Positions 26,138 to 34,418 of a stretch of DNA of 47,509 bases are shown piece after piece (positions within the stretch are counted from its first letter, which is position 1; each line of letters opens with the position of its first letter). This stretch comes from Mailhella sp. (GTDB lineage: Bacteria > Desulfobacterota > Desulfovibrionia > Desulfovibrionales > Desulfovibrionaceae). The stretch lies in assembly GCA_020024815.1 (NCBI GenBank), contig JAHHTE010000002.1:1-47509 (forward strand), given 5' to 3'. The position numbers and the translations under genes were made by a program. Below the pieces are notes generated by a model that saw only the letters and a list, made by a program, of their open reading frames with translations, had not been told where the DNA came from and ran no database searches.

Positions 26138-27403
26138 TTAGTCCCAAGTACGTTTATCTTCAATAGGTCTAATAGTTGCAGGTAAACTTGCAGGAGCTAA
26201 GATTTTCAATTCAGGACGAAGTTTAATACGTTCACGGAAAAGATGCATAAGTTCTTCTTCGCGTTTAAAGTTACTTGCTTCAATATAAAGTGTCATTTCA
26301 TCAATTCCACCTGGGTTAGTAACTTCAATTTGCCAACGTTTGATTTCTTCAAAACGAGCCATAACTTGTTCTACTTGATGAGGATATACAAAGATACCTT
26401 TAATACGTGCAGTTGTATCAACACGACCAACAATATTACCAAGTCTTGGACTTGTTCTTCCGCAAGCACAAGGAGTTCTATCAATATAAGATAAATCACC
26501 TGTTGCAAAACGAATAAGTGGATAGGTTTTATTAAATGATGTTACAACAACTTCACCAACTTCACCATCTTTAAGAGGAATACCTGTATCAGGGTGGCAA
26601 ATTTCTACATAACATCTATTTGAAATATGTAAGCCATTTTTTTGGAAACATTCGTAACCAATGCAACCAACATCAGCTGTACCATAGCCTTGACGTACAA
26701 TAATATCAAATTTCTTTTCTAATTGAGAACGCATTTTTTCTGTAAGACGTTCATTTGTTACATAAGCAACTTCTAAGAATAAATCTTTTCTAAGATCAAT
26801 ACCTTTTTCTTCTGCTTTTTGAGCTAAGTGCATTAAAAAGCTAGGAGCACCAACATAACCAGATACACGAAGTTTTTGCATAATATCAAGTTGTGTTGCA
26901 GCATCAACAGGACCAGCAGGAATAGTTGCACAACTAAGATTACGAAGAGGTTCTTCAAACATAAGTCCAGCTGGTGCAAGGTGATAGTTAAAAGTTACTT
27001 GCACAGGATCACCAGAACGGAAACCAACAGAATAAAAAGCTTCAGTATATCCCCAATAATCATCATGTCTATCTTCAGGATCAAAGATTGGACCAGGAGA
27101 TAAGAATATACGGCGAAGTTCACCAATATCTTTTGTTAATAAGCCACCAAGACGTGGTCCCATTGTTTGTAAAAAGATAAGTTCTTTTTTCTTTAAAATT
27201 GGAATATGTTTAATATCAGAGAGAGTTTTGAATTTGTCTACATTAAATTGAGCACGGTCAAAACGTTTCTTTACATCTTCAGAATAGCGATATGCATAAG
27301 AAAGTAATTCTTTTAATTGAATTAAATTATACTGTCTGCGTTCGCTTTCATCAAGAACTTCACGACGGCTATAAATGCCTTCTGTACGATCTTTACGGGT
27401 CAT
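26138..27403 (-). CDS. Phenylacetate-CoA ligase family enzyme
   Basis: 421 residues, the PaaK-type adenylate-forming family. Visible features: RQGYGTADVGCIGYEC (the usual YG(S/T)TE-like adenylate motif, with Asp in place of Glu), GEVVVTSFNKTYPLIRFATGDLSYI and the C-terminal GRVDTTARIKGIFVYPHQVEQV. CACGRTSPRLG has the CxC pair common in PaaK. It activates an aromatic or related acid to an acyl-CoA; in anaerobes such genes often serve amino-acid (Phe, Trp) oxidation, but no ferredoxin oxidoreductase genes are adjacent. It has its own promoter with an overlapping dyad and its own terminator, so is probably separately regulated. GTGAGGT ribosome site. Confidence 0.85.
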   Translation of the reverse strand: MTRKDRTEGIYSRREVLDESERRQYNLIQLKELLSYAYRYSEDVKKRFDRAQFNVDKFKTLSDIKHIPILKKKELIFLQTMGPRLGGLLTKDIGELRRIFLSPGPIFDPEDRHDDYWGYTEAFYSVGFRSGDPVQVTFNYHLAPAGLMFEEPLRNLSCATIPAGPVDAATQLDIMQKLRVSGYVGAPSFLMHLAQKAEEKGIDLRKDLFLEVAYVTNERLTEKMRSQLEKKFDIIVRQGYGTADVGCIGYECFQKNGLHISNRCYVEICHPDTGIPLKDGEVGEVVVTSFNKTYPLIRFATGDLSYIDRTPCACGRTSPRLGNIVGRVDTTARIKGIFVYPHQVEQVMARFEEIKRWQIEVTNPGGIDEMTLYIEASNFKREEELMHLFRERIKLRPELKILAPASLPATIRPIEDKRTWD

Positions 27404-27420
27404 GTTAACCTCACTTAGTT

Positions 27421-27462
27421 ATGTAAAAAAGAGACTTTACATAATGTAAAAAAATAATGCAA
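27421..27462 (-). promoter_or_regulatory. Promoter with overlapping palindromic operator
   Basis: Minus strand -35 TTGCAT (27457-27462), 17-base spacer, -10 TAAAGT (27434-27439). TTTACAT (27436-27442) and ATGTAAA (27444-27450) form a perfect 7-1-7 dyad over the spacer and -10, and a third ATGTAAA half-site lies at 27421-27427 in the start region. This looks like a repressor operator. The regulator is unknown. Confidence 0.55.
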
Positions 27463-27516
27463 GAACTTTTTTATTTATCTAATAATTATAATATGTTATA
27501 TTAAATTTTTTAGAGT

Positions 27517-27545
27517 TTGCATTTTTTTGTTAAAAAGAGTAATGT
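27517..27545 (+). promoter_or_regulatory. Possible promoter for queH
   Basis: TTGCAT (517-522), 17-base spacer, TAATGT (540-545), 50 bases before the queH start. Confidence 0.4.
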
Positions 27546-27595
27546 GCTAATTTATTGAAATAATACAAATTTAATTTAAATATAGAAATATCCTT

Positions 27596-28429
27596 ATGCA
27601 AAAAGAAATTTTAATTCATGCGTGTTGTGGGCCATGTTCCCTTATGCCTTTAGAATATTTATTAAATAAAAAATATATTCCTACTATTTTTTATTATAAT
27701 CCTAATATTCATTTGCAAAAAGAGTATAATTTGCGATTAGCAAGTATGCAGTATGTTGCAAAAAATTATGCTTTGCCACTTATTGTTGGTAGTAATAAAT
27801 CTTTTATTGAAGAATATAAAAATTGTGATTTTCAAAAACAAGCATTAAAAGAACAAGTTCAAAATATATATGAAAAAGATATGTTAATGAAACAGGCTAT
27901 TGAAAAGATTTTGCGAAAATGGCAAGTATATGCAGAAGCTTTTCAAGAACCTTTATATGATGATTTAATTATTTCTGTGCAAAATTCATATCAAAATTTT
28001 TCTTTAGAAGATGCAAAAGCATTGTTAATGATTGATGCATTTACTTTTGTTCGTCAATTACATAAATATGATGAAAAAGAACGCTGTAAACAATGTTATA
28101 AAGAACGAATGGTAAAAAGTGTATTATTTGCAAAGGAACATGGATTTAAAGAGTTTACAACAACATTGCTATATTCCAAATATCAATGCCATGAAGATAT
28201 TTGTTTTGCTATTGAAAATGCTTTAGATTTAGCTAATTCTATACAAATAGAAAATCCTCTTTTATTTCATTATGCTGATTTTAGAGAATTTTGGCAAAAT
28301 GGTATTGATAAGTCAAAAGAATTAAATTTGTATCGACAAAAATGGTGTGGTTGTGTGCTTAGTCGTTTAGAAAGTTTATCCCAAATGGCAAATAGAGAAT
28401 ATGAGAAATTAAAAAAGAAATTACATTAG
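27596..28429 (+). CDS. queH: Epoxyqueuosine reductase QueH
   Basis: 277 residues of the former DUF208 family, the non-cobalamin enzyme for the last step of queuosine synthesis at tRNA position 34. Cys pairs for the iron-sulfur cluster and iron site are visible: HACCGPC (C10, C11, C14) at the N-terminus, RCKQCY in the middle and WCGCVLS near the end. It is longer than the roughly 200-residue minimal QueH, with the extra residues in the central region. It ends tail-to-tail with tauE/safE, sharing the CTAG of both stop codons. Confidence 0.9.
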   Translation: MQKEILIHACCGPCSLMPLEYLLNKKYIPTIFYYNPNIHLQKEYNLRLASMQYVAKNYALPLIVGSNKSFIEEYKNCDFQKQALKEQVQNIYEKDMLMKQAIEKILRKWQVYAEAFQEPLYDDLIISVQNSYQNFSLEDAKALLMIDAFTFVRQLHKYDEKERCKQCYKERMVKSVLFAKEHGFKEFTTTLLYSKYQCHEDICFAIENALDLANSIQIENPLLFHYADFREFWQNGIDKSKELNLYRQKWCGCVLSRLESLSQMANREYEKLKKKLH

Positions 28430-29169
28430 CTAGTTAAGATTTCTATTATAATATTAATTGCTCCTGTAACTCCTGCAAAAGCTACAATAAATAATAATAT
28501 TTTTTTAAAAAGATTTTGACTAATATATTTTATAAGTGGAAATGAGCAAAGTGTTCCTAACATTGCAGCTGGTGTGCAAAAAGAAAGATATTTTATTAAA
28601 TCTTGAGTGTAAAATCCTGAAACAAAATGCGAGAAAGCACTCATACCAGTAGTAAAAATTAATGCTGTACCTAATAAGCCTAGTGCTTTTTGTTTGTTCA
28701 TACCTGTATATAAAACATAAACTGCAATAGGTGGTCCAGTAAAAGAAATTGTTGCTCCAAAAAGTCCTGATGCAAATCCACTAACGCCATTATAAATAAT
28801 TGAATCTGCATTTTCTTTTTGAGAAGATTTATGAAAAATTATCCATGAAACATAGGTTAAAAGGAATATTGTCATAAAAATTTTTATGTAGAAAGTTGGA
28901 ATAATACGTAAAATATATGAACCTAAAAATGCACCAGGTATAGAAAGAGCAAGACAAGGTAGAATATCTTTTATATGTATTTCTTGACGAAATTTAATTG
29001 CTAATAATCCTGATACTATTGTTCCTATAAAACAAGTGATTGGAACAATAAAATGCATATCCATAAAAAGAGCCATGATTGGAACAGCAAAAAGCCCTGC
29101 ACCCATGCCACTTAATCCATTAATAAAACCAGCTAAAAACCAAATTGTTATTATAACTACATATTCCAT
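28426..29169 (-). CDS. TauE/SafE-family sulfite or anion permease
   Basis: 247 residues, almost wholly hydrophobic, with about eight membrane helices. The N-terminal GFINGLSGMGAGLFAVPIM and the mid-protein ASGLFGATISFTGPPIAVYV are the two repeats of TauE/SafE proteins (former DUF81), which move sulfite, sulfoacetate or similar organosulfur anions. The substrate is not determinable, though sulfite would suit a sulfur-reducing anaerobe. It is convergent with queH, with an overlap of 4 bases. Confidence 0.85.
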   Translation of the reverse strand: MEYVVIITIWFLAGFINGLSGMGAGLFAVPIMALFMDMHFIVPITCFIGTIVSGLLAIKFRQEIHIKDILPCLALSIPGAFLGSYILRIIPTFYIKIFMTIFLLTYVSWIIFHKSSQKENADSIIYNGVSGFASGLFGATISFTGPPIAVYVLYTGMNKQKALGLLGTALIFTTGMSAFSHFVSGFYTQDLIKYLSFCTPAAMLGTLCSFPLIKYISQNLFKKILLFIVAFAGVTGAINIIIEILTS

Positions 29170-29348
29170 GTTATTCTCTAGTAATTTTATGATATTTTAT
29201 ATTCTTTTATATTATAAATTTTTGTATGTTAAATATATTATGTGTAAAAAGGTAACATTTTTTATTTATTATGTTACGAAAAGAAACAGTATCTTTTTAT
29301 TCAAAAGACTAAGTTTTTGAATTATCATGGAAAAAATTTTTTAAATTT

Positions 29349-29365
29349 TGGCATATTATTTGCTA
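29349..29365 (+). promoter_or_regulatory. Sigma-54-like promoter without a downstream gene
   Basis: TGGCA at 29349-29353 and TTTGCTA at 29359-29365 place GG and GC exactly 12 bases apart, the -24/-12 spacing required for RpoN. The predicted start is near 29375. The next plus-strand gene is over 15 kb away, but a terminator follows at 29471-29508. Confidence 0.5.
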
Positions 29366-29374
29366 TTTTGTTAA

Positions 29375-29510
29375 TATCAAATAGTTATTTATGTAAAAAT
29401 AAATAGTTTGGAGGCAATATATAACATAGGAGTTGAAAAGTCGACAAAAAATTTTAATAAATACAGACAGACAAAACAGCAATAAATTAGATTATTGCTG
29501 TTTTGTTATT
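29375..29510 (+). ncRNA. Candidate small RNA or gene-loss scar after the sigma-54 promoter
   Basis: About 130 bases from the predicted start to the terminator. It contains a good ribosome-site-like GGAGG (410-414) and AGGAG, but no ATG/GTG frame of any length; only a 26-codon TTG frame is open. It may be a small RNA, or a promoter and leader left behind after deletion of a gene. Together with 29170-29348 (AT-rich, nothing seen) it fills the gap between tauE/safE and Fe-ADH. Confidence 0.35.
29471..29510 (+). terminator. Terminator, probably bidirectional
   Basis: A perfect 15-bp stem (471-485 with 492-506, 6-base loop), followed on the plus strand by TATTTTATTT. On the minus strand it lies 25 bases past the Fe-ADH stop, with a weaker T tract. 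Confidence 0.75.
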
Positions 29511-29530
29511 TTATTTAGAATAGGTTAGAA

Positions 29531-30697
29531 TTAAAAAGTAATATTGTTACCATAATATGCTGCAAGGTAAAGTTCTTTCATTTCTTCATTAGAAACTTGT
29601 CTAGGATTAGTACTAGTGCAAGGATCTGCAACGGCTGTAACAGCCATATTATCTATTTTAGTTTGGAATTCTGATTCATCGATACCAAATTCTTTTAAAG
29701 ATGCAGGCATCTTTAAATCATTACGCATTTTTTTGATAAGTGTGATTAATGCATTTACCAATTCGTTTTCTGTATTACCTGTTAAGCCAACACGTTTTGC
29801 AATTTCAGCATAACGAAATCCTGCTATTTTGCTATTAAAAAGTATAGTATTGGGTAAGTAAATAGCATTTGCCATGCCATGAGGGATATTTAAAATTGCA
29901 CCTGATTTATGTGCCATTGAGTGAGCAATACCAAGAATCGCATTAGAAAAAGCCATTCCTGCTAAGTTTTGAGCTATGTGCATTTGTTTGCGTGCTTCTA
30001 TATCATCATTATATGAATTAATAAGGTTTTTACAGATCATTTCAATGGACCGCATAGCTAATGCATCTGTAAATGGATTTGCAATAGTGGAAACATAAGC
30101 TTCTAAAGCATGAGTTAATGCATCCATGCCTGTATTAGCAACAAGGTTTTTAGGCATATTTTCAACTAAAGTTGTATCAAGAATAGCAACATCAGGAGTT
30201 ATATTATAATCAGCAATAGGATATTTAATACCTGTTTCATTATCAGTAATAACAGAGAAAGAAGTTACTTCTGTTGCAGTTCCACTAGTTGTTGAAATTG
30301 CGATAAAATGGGCTTTAGTACGCATTTCTGGCAAGTTAAAAGGTTTTGCTATTTCTTCAAAAGTTAAATTAGGATATTCATAAAAAATCCACATTGCTTT
30401 TGCAGCATCAATAGGAGAACCTCCACCAATACCTATAATTACATCTGGTTGAAATTCATTCATTAAACTTGCACCTTTACGTACTGTTGCAACTGAAGGA
30501 TCGTGTTCTACTCCTGCAAAAGTCATGGATTCAATATTGGCTTTTTTTAGTAAATCTTGCATTCGTGAGATAACACCATTTGATGCTAATCTGTTAGATC
30601 CATATACAATAAAAGCTTTTTTAGCTTTCAAAGTAGATAAATACTCAATAGCATTATCTCCAAAGTATAAGTCTCGGGGAATTGTAAATCTTTGCAT
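29531..30697 (-). CDS. Iron-containing alcohol dehydrogenase
   Basis: 388 residues, group III Fe-ADH. NAD-binding GIGGGSPIDAAKA (about 89-101). Iron ligands by position are D192 and H196 (GMDALTHALEAYV), H259 and H273 (GIAHSMAH to IPHG, spaced 14 as in FucO). It interconverts short alcohols and aldehydes with NAD(H). A strong AAAGGAG site precedes the start. An HxlR-type regulator gene lies upstream on the same strand, separated by 159 bases with two dyads. The exact alcohol cannot be told from sequence. Confidence 0.93.
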   Translation of the reverse strand: MQRFTIPRDLYFGDNAIEYLSTLKAKKAFIVYGSNRLASNGVISRMQDLLKKANIESMTFAGVEHDPSVATVRKGASLMNEFQPDVIIGIGGGSPIDAAKAMWIFYEYPNLTFEEIAKPFNLPEMRTKAHFIAISTTSGTATEVTSFSVITDNETGIKYPIADYNITPDVAILDTTLVENMPKNLVANTGMDALTHALEAYVSTIANPFTDALAMRSIEMICKNLINSYNDDIEARKQMHIAQNLAGMAFSNAILGIAHSMAHKSGAILNIPHGMANAIYLPNTILFNSKIAGFRYAEIAKRVGLTGNTENELVNALITLIKKMRNDLKMPASLKEFGIDESEFQTKIDNMAVTAVADPCTSTNPRQVSNEEMKELYLAAYYGNNITF

Positions 30698-30763
30698 TAA
30701 AGACTCCTTTTATTAGTTTTGTTTTAAATCAGGGAAGTATTTTTCCGATGAAATAGCTAATAC

Positions 30764-30820
30764 CAAGATAAATTAATCTTGAAAAGGAGGCACTTTTTGG
30801 TTTATAGATAACCAAAAAGT
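30764..30820. promoter_or_regulatory. Two inverted repeats between hxlR-type gene and Fe-ADH
   Basis: CAAGAT-N6-ATCTTG (764-781) and ACTTTTTGGTT-N7-AACCAAAAAGT (792-820). The first is of operator size. The second, an 11-bp stem, could end the regulator transcript. Confidence 0.45.
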
Positions 30821-30856
30821 AAGAATAGAATTATTACAATGTAATCAAAAAAATTT

Positions 30857-31216
30857 TTATTTTATATTTTTTTGATTAATATTAATATATTTTATACCCC
30901 ATTCATTCATAGCCTTCATAATAGGAAGAAGTTCTTTTCCTAATTCTGTTAATTGGTATTCAACTGTAGGAGGAACTGTAGGGTAAACTGTGCGAAATAT
31001 AATTCCATATTTTTCTAGTTCTTTTAATTGTTGAGTTAACATTTTTTGTGTAATGTTTGAAATAAGTTTTTGAAACGCATTATAACGAATAATATTATGT
31101 AAATGTAAATTCCAAATAATAAGTGCTTTCCATTTACCACCTAAGATTTCAAGAGTTAATTCAATTTCACATTGATAATTGGAACAACTAATTTTATTTT
31201 TGCGTGGATCTGGCAT
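30857..31216 (-). CDS. HxlR-family transcriptional regulator
   Basis: 119 residues. Winged-helix HxlR signature: C-x-(I/V)ELTLEILGGKWKALIIWNL (about 15-35), SNITQKMLTQQLKELEKYGII (recognition helix) and PTVEYQLTELGKELLP (wing). Members sense aldehydes, quinones or redox state and act as dimeric repressors or activators. Cys9 and Cys15 sit just before the domain, as in cysteine-sensing members. It is the likely local regulator of the Fe-ADH gene downstream. AAGGAT ribosome site. Confidence 0.88.
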   Translation of the reverse strand: MPDPRKNKISCSNYQCEIELTLEILGGKWKALIIWNLHLHNIIRYNAFQKLISNITQKMLTQQLKELEKYGIIFRTVYPTVPPTVEYQLTELGKELLPIMKAMNEWGIKYININQKNIK

Positions 31217-31387
31217 TTTTTTATCCTTATTTATAGATGTTATTTATATTAGTTTTATTTATTTAGCATTATAGTTAATAATTTTATTGTATATAGGAGT
31301 TTTTTTTATTTTAATATATTATGAATTTTATTTTATAATTAAAACTGATATAAATTAGATTGATATATATAATTGTGTTGTTTTTTG

Positions 31388-32284
31388 TTAGATTACTTTA
31401 TTTAATGCATATTCTAAAATGCCTTCAGCACCTTTTTCTCGTAATTGAGGAATAAGATCACGAACAAGATTTTTATCAACAACAGTCTCAAGGGATAACC
31501 AATCACTATCTTTGAGATTTGCAACAGTAGGGGAGTTCAAAGCTGGTAAAAGTGCAAGAATTGCGTCAAGTTTGTTTGCAGGAGCATTCATTTTAAGACC
31601 AACAAGAGATTCTGCTTTTAATGCACCTTGTAAAAGTAAACTGATTTGATCAATTTTTTTCTTTTTCGTAGGGTCATTTAAAGCAACTCTATTGGCAATA
31701 AGAACAGTGTTAGTAACAAAAACTTCATCAATAACACGTAAGCCATGAGCTTTAATTGTTGTTTCTGTTTCTGTTACTTCAACAATAGCATCTGCTAACC
31801 CTTCTACAACCTTTGCTTCAGTAGCACCCCAAGAGTAATTTATTTGTACAGGAATACCAAGACGTTCAAAATATTTTTGTGTTACGCCTTTTAATTCGGT
31901 TGAAATTCGTTTACCTTGTAAATCTTCAGGTTTTTGATAAGGGGAATTACCTGCAACAGCAAGAACCCAGCGAGCAGGTCTATTAGATACTTTTGAGTAA
32001 ACAAGATCTGCAATTTTAACTATATTACAAGATTCATCTTCAAGGTTAAAATTCATTTCTTCAATCCAATCTTTACCTGTTAGGGCAAGATCTAAAATAC
32101 CATCATCAATGTAATTTGGTATTTCTTGTACGCGACAAAGTCGAGCAGTAATTTCAGGGTCATTAATATCAGGAAAATAGTTGCGAATATGTTTATGTAT
32201 TTTCCAACCAGCACGGTCAAAGAGTGAAATAGTAGAATCTTCTAAAGAACCTTTTGGAATACCTAGTTTGAGCTGATTAGACAT
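31388..32284 (-). CDS. hisG: ATP phosphoribosyltransferase, long form
   Basis: First step of histidine synthesis: ATP + PRPP to phosphoribosyl-ATP. 298 residues with the catalytic domain (KLGIPKGSLEDSTISLF at the start; GLADAIVEVTETETTIKAHGL is the PRPP-binding loop region) and an extra C-terminal ACT-like domain of about 75 residues that mediates histidine feedback inhibition, so no HisZ is needed. It starts 10 bases after hisI with a GAGAGG site. Confidence 0.94.
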   Translation of the reverse strand: MSNQLKLGIPKGSLEDSTISLFDRAGWKIHKHIRNYFPDINDPEITARLCRVQEIPNYIDDGILDLALTGKDWIEEMNFNLEDESCNIVKIADLVYSKVSNRPARWVLAVAGNSPYQKPEDLQGKRISTELKGVTQKYFERLGIPVQINYSWGATEAKVVEGLADAIVEVTETETTIKAHGLRVIDEVFVTNTVLIANRVALNDPTKKKKIDQISLLLQGALKAESLVGLKMNAPANKLDAILALLPALNSPTVANLKDSDWLSLETVVDKNLVRDLIPQLREKGAEGILEYALNKVI

Positions 32285-32294
32285 ACAAGCCTCT

Positions 32295-32681
32295 CTATTT
32301 GTTATAAATTAAATTGGGATCTTTTAATTGTTCAAAGCAGTAACTTACTTTACCATTTTTCCATTCACGAAAAAAACAAGAATGATAGCCTTCATGGCAA
32401 GCAATATTACCAACTTGTTCTACTTTTAAAAGAACAGCATCACCATCACAATCAAGTCGAATAGCATGGACTTTTTGAACATGGCCAGAACTTTCACCTT
32501 TATGCCATAATTTATTACGGCTACGGCTAAAATAATGAGCCTCTCCTGTTTCTATGGTTTTTTCAAATGCTTCTTTGTTCATAAAAGCAAGCATAATAAC
32601 TTCTCCAGAGTTAATATCTTGAGCAACAGCTGAAATAAGTCCATTACCTTTTTCAAAATCAGGAGTAAAATCTATTTCCAT
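32295..32681 (-). CDS. hisI: Phosphoribosyl-AMP cyclohydrolase
   Basis: 128 residues, the single-function form without the HisE domain. The metal-binding Cys residues lie in LDCDGDAVLLKVEQVG and ACHEGYHSCFFR. Catalyses the third step of histidine synthesis. Its promoter overlaps the rny terminator and its leader appears to be only about 10 bases, just enough for the GAGGA site. Confidence 0.94.
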   Translation of the reverse strand: MEIDFTPDFEKGNGLISAVAQDINSGEVIMLAFMNKEAFEKTIETGEAHYFSRSRNKLWHKGESSGHVQKVHAIRLDCDGDAVLLKVEQVGNIACHEGYHSCFFREWKNGKVSYCFEQLKDPNLIYNK

Positions 32682-32697
32682 AATATCCTCTTTTTAT

Positions 32698-32725
32698 ATT
32701 ATAAAAAAAGACCCTGTTATATCAA
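32698..32725 (-). promoter_or_regulatory. hisI promoter, embedded in the rny terminator
   Basis: Minus strand TTGATA (32720-32725), 16-base spacer, perfect TATAAT (32698-32703). The -35 lies in the loop of the rny terminator hairpin and the spacer includes its T-run. Predicted leader before hisI is about 10 bases. Confidence 0.6.
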
Positions 32726-32736
32726 GGTAACAGGGT
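32702..32736 (-). terminator. Terminator of rny
   Basis: Nine-base arms ACCCTGTTA (minus, 32728-32736) and TAACAGGGT (32711-32719), then C and a run of seven T. Confidence 0.85.
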
Positions 32737-32744
32737 AAAATTTT

Positions 32745-34307
32745 TTATCGAGCAAATGAGACGGCTCTACGTTCTCTTATTACAGTAACCCTAATTTGTC
32801 CTGGATATGTAAGAGAATCCTCTATTTTTGAGGCAATATCTTTACAGAGAAGATACGCTCTATCATCGTCAATATTATCAGAGTTTACCATAACACGAAG
32901 TTCACGGCCTGCTTGAATAGCATAAGCTTTTGAAACACCATCGAAATCAGTAGCAATACCTTCAAGTTCTTCAAGTCGTTTTACATAACTTTCCATAAGT
33001 TCTTTTCTTGCACCAGGTCTTGCAGCTGATAATGAGTCAGCAGCTTGAACAAGAACAGCAAGAGCAGTTTCAGGATGTTGATCTTCATGGTGAGCAGCTA
33101 TTGCATGAATGATTTCTTTTGATTCACCATATTTTTTAGCAATATCTGCACCAATAAGAGCATGTGAGCCTTCAACTTCATGGTCCACAGCTTTACCAAT
33201 ATCATGGAGGAGTCCAGCACGTTTTGCTTTTTTTACGTCCATTCCAAGTTCAGCTGCCATCATACCACAAAGAGCAGATACTTCTAAGGAGTGTTGAAGT
33301 ACATTTTGAGTGAAACTTGTACGATATTTTAATTGTCCTAATAAGCGTATAATTTCAGGGTGAATACCATGAACACCAGCATCAAAGGTTGCTTGTTCTC
33401 CTACTTCACGAACTTGCACATCAAGTTCTTCTTCACACTTTAGAACAATATCCTCAATTCTAGCTGGGTGAATACGTCCATCTTGAATAAGTCTTTCAAG
33501 TGCCATTTTTGCAACTTGGCGACGCATTGGACTATATGCTGATAAAATAACAGTTTCAGGAGTATCATCAATAATAAGATCTACACCAGTTGCTGCCTCA
33601 ATTGCACGTATATTACGTCCTTCACGTCCAATAATTCTTCCTTTCATATCTTCGCTTGGAAGTGGAACTGCAGTAACTGTTTGTTCACCAACATAATCAC
33701 CGGCATAACGTTGAATTGCACCAGCAATAATTTCTTTTGCTTTCCTATCAGCACTTTCTTTTGCTTCGTTTTCTATAACGCGAATAATATGTGCTGCTTC
33801 ATGACGTGTTCTTGCTTCAATTTCTTCAAAAAGTCTTGCTTTTGCTTCTTCAACTGTAAGTCCACAGACTTCTTGCAATTTACGTTCTTGTTCTTCCATT
33901 AATGCTTGTAATTCGTTTTCTCTTTCAACAAGTTGACGTTCTTTTGCTGCTTGTTCTTTTTCAGTTGCAATAACTTCATCTTCTTTTTTGGTAACACGTT
34001 CAATTTTTTCATCTAAACGTTCAGTAAGATCTTGAAGTTTACGTTCACGTCCTTTAATTTCGCGTTCTTGTTCGCGATATTCGTTTTCCATTGCCTTTTT
34101 TTGTTGTAATATTTCATCTTGGCATTGGACAAGCATTTCTTTTTTTTGTGCAGATGCTTCTTTTCTTGCTTCATCAACAATACGACTTGCTAAATCTTTT
34201 GCATCACCTAATTTTTTTGCTGTAAGTTTATTTTGGATAAAACAGCCAATAATTGCACCAAAAAGAAGAGCTAGTAATGGTATAACAGTATAAACTAAAA
34301 GGTCCAT
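32745..34307 (-). CDS. rny: Ribonuclease Y
   Basis: 520 residues, the normal size. Membrane helix at about 2-25, a long charged coiled coil (about 30-190), KH domain (GRIIGREGRNIRAIEAATGVDL), and HD domain with LLHDIGKAVDHE and AAHHEDQ. Membrane-anchored endoribonuclease that starts mRNA decay. I place the start at ATG 34307, which has GAGGA 6 bases upstream; an in-frame upstream codon would add 14 unlikely residues. It is downstream of 6S RNA, separated by a terminator. Confidence 0.94.
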   Translation of the reverse strand: MDLLVYTVIPLLALLFGAIIGCFIQNKLTAKKLGDAKDLASRIVDEARKEASAQKKEMLVQCQDEILQQKKAMENEYREQEREIKGRERKLQDLTERLDEKIERVTKKEDEVIATEKEQAAKERQLVERENELQALMEEQERKLQEVCGLTVEEAKARLFEEIEARTRHEAAHIIRVIENEAKESADRKAKEIIAGAIQRYAGDYVGEQTVTAVPLPSEDMKGRIIGREGRNIRAIEAATGVDLIIDDTPETVILSAYSPMRRQVAKMALERLIQDGRIHPARIEDIVLKCEEELDVQVREVGEQATFDAGVHGIHPEIIRLLGQLKYRTSFTQNVLQHSLEVSALCGMMAAELGMDVKKAKRAGLLHDIGKAVDHEVEGSHALIGADIAKKYGESKEIIHAIAAHHEDQHPETALAVLVQAADSLSAARPGARKELMESYVKRLEELEGIATDFDGVSKAYAIQAGRELRVMVNSDNIDDDRAYLLCKDIASKIEDSLTYPGQIRVTVIRERRAVSFAR

Positions 34308-34334
34308 TTTGTCCTCGTATAAAAAAGCCTTATT

Positions 34335-34364
34335 AAAAAATAAAATCAAGCATAGAGCTTGATT
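34335..34364 (-). terminator. Terminator downstream of 6S RNA
   Basis: Minus strand AATCAAGC (34357-34364) and GCTTGATT (34344-34351) with a 5-base loop, then TTTATTTTTT. It probably ends the primary 6S transcript, about 55 bases past the mature 3' end. Confidence 0.7.
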
Positions 34365-34418
34365 ATTAGAATACTTAATTAGGTATGTGATAATATAACA
34401 AGTTATATTTATATTAAA

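Noticed and set aside
29036..29320. 94-codon plus-strand frame overlapping the TauE/SafE start
   Set aside because: Most of it is antisense to the permease N-terminus, and the rest reads Ile/Tyr/Phe-rich AT-biased sequence with no ribosome site.
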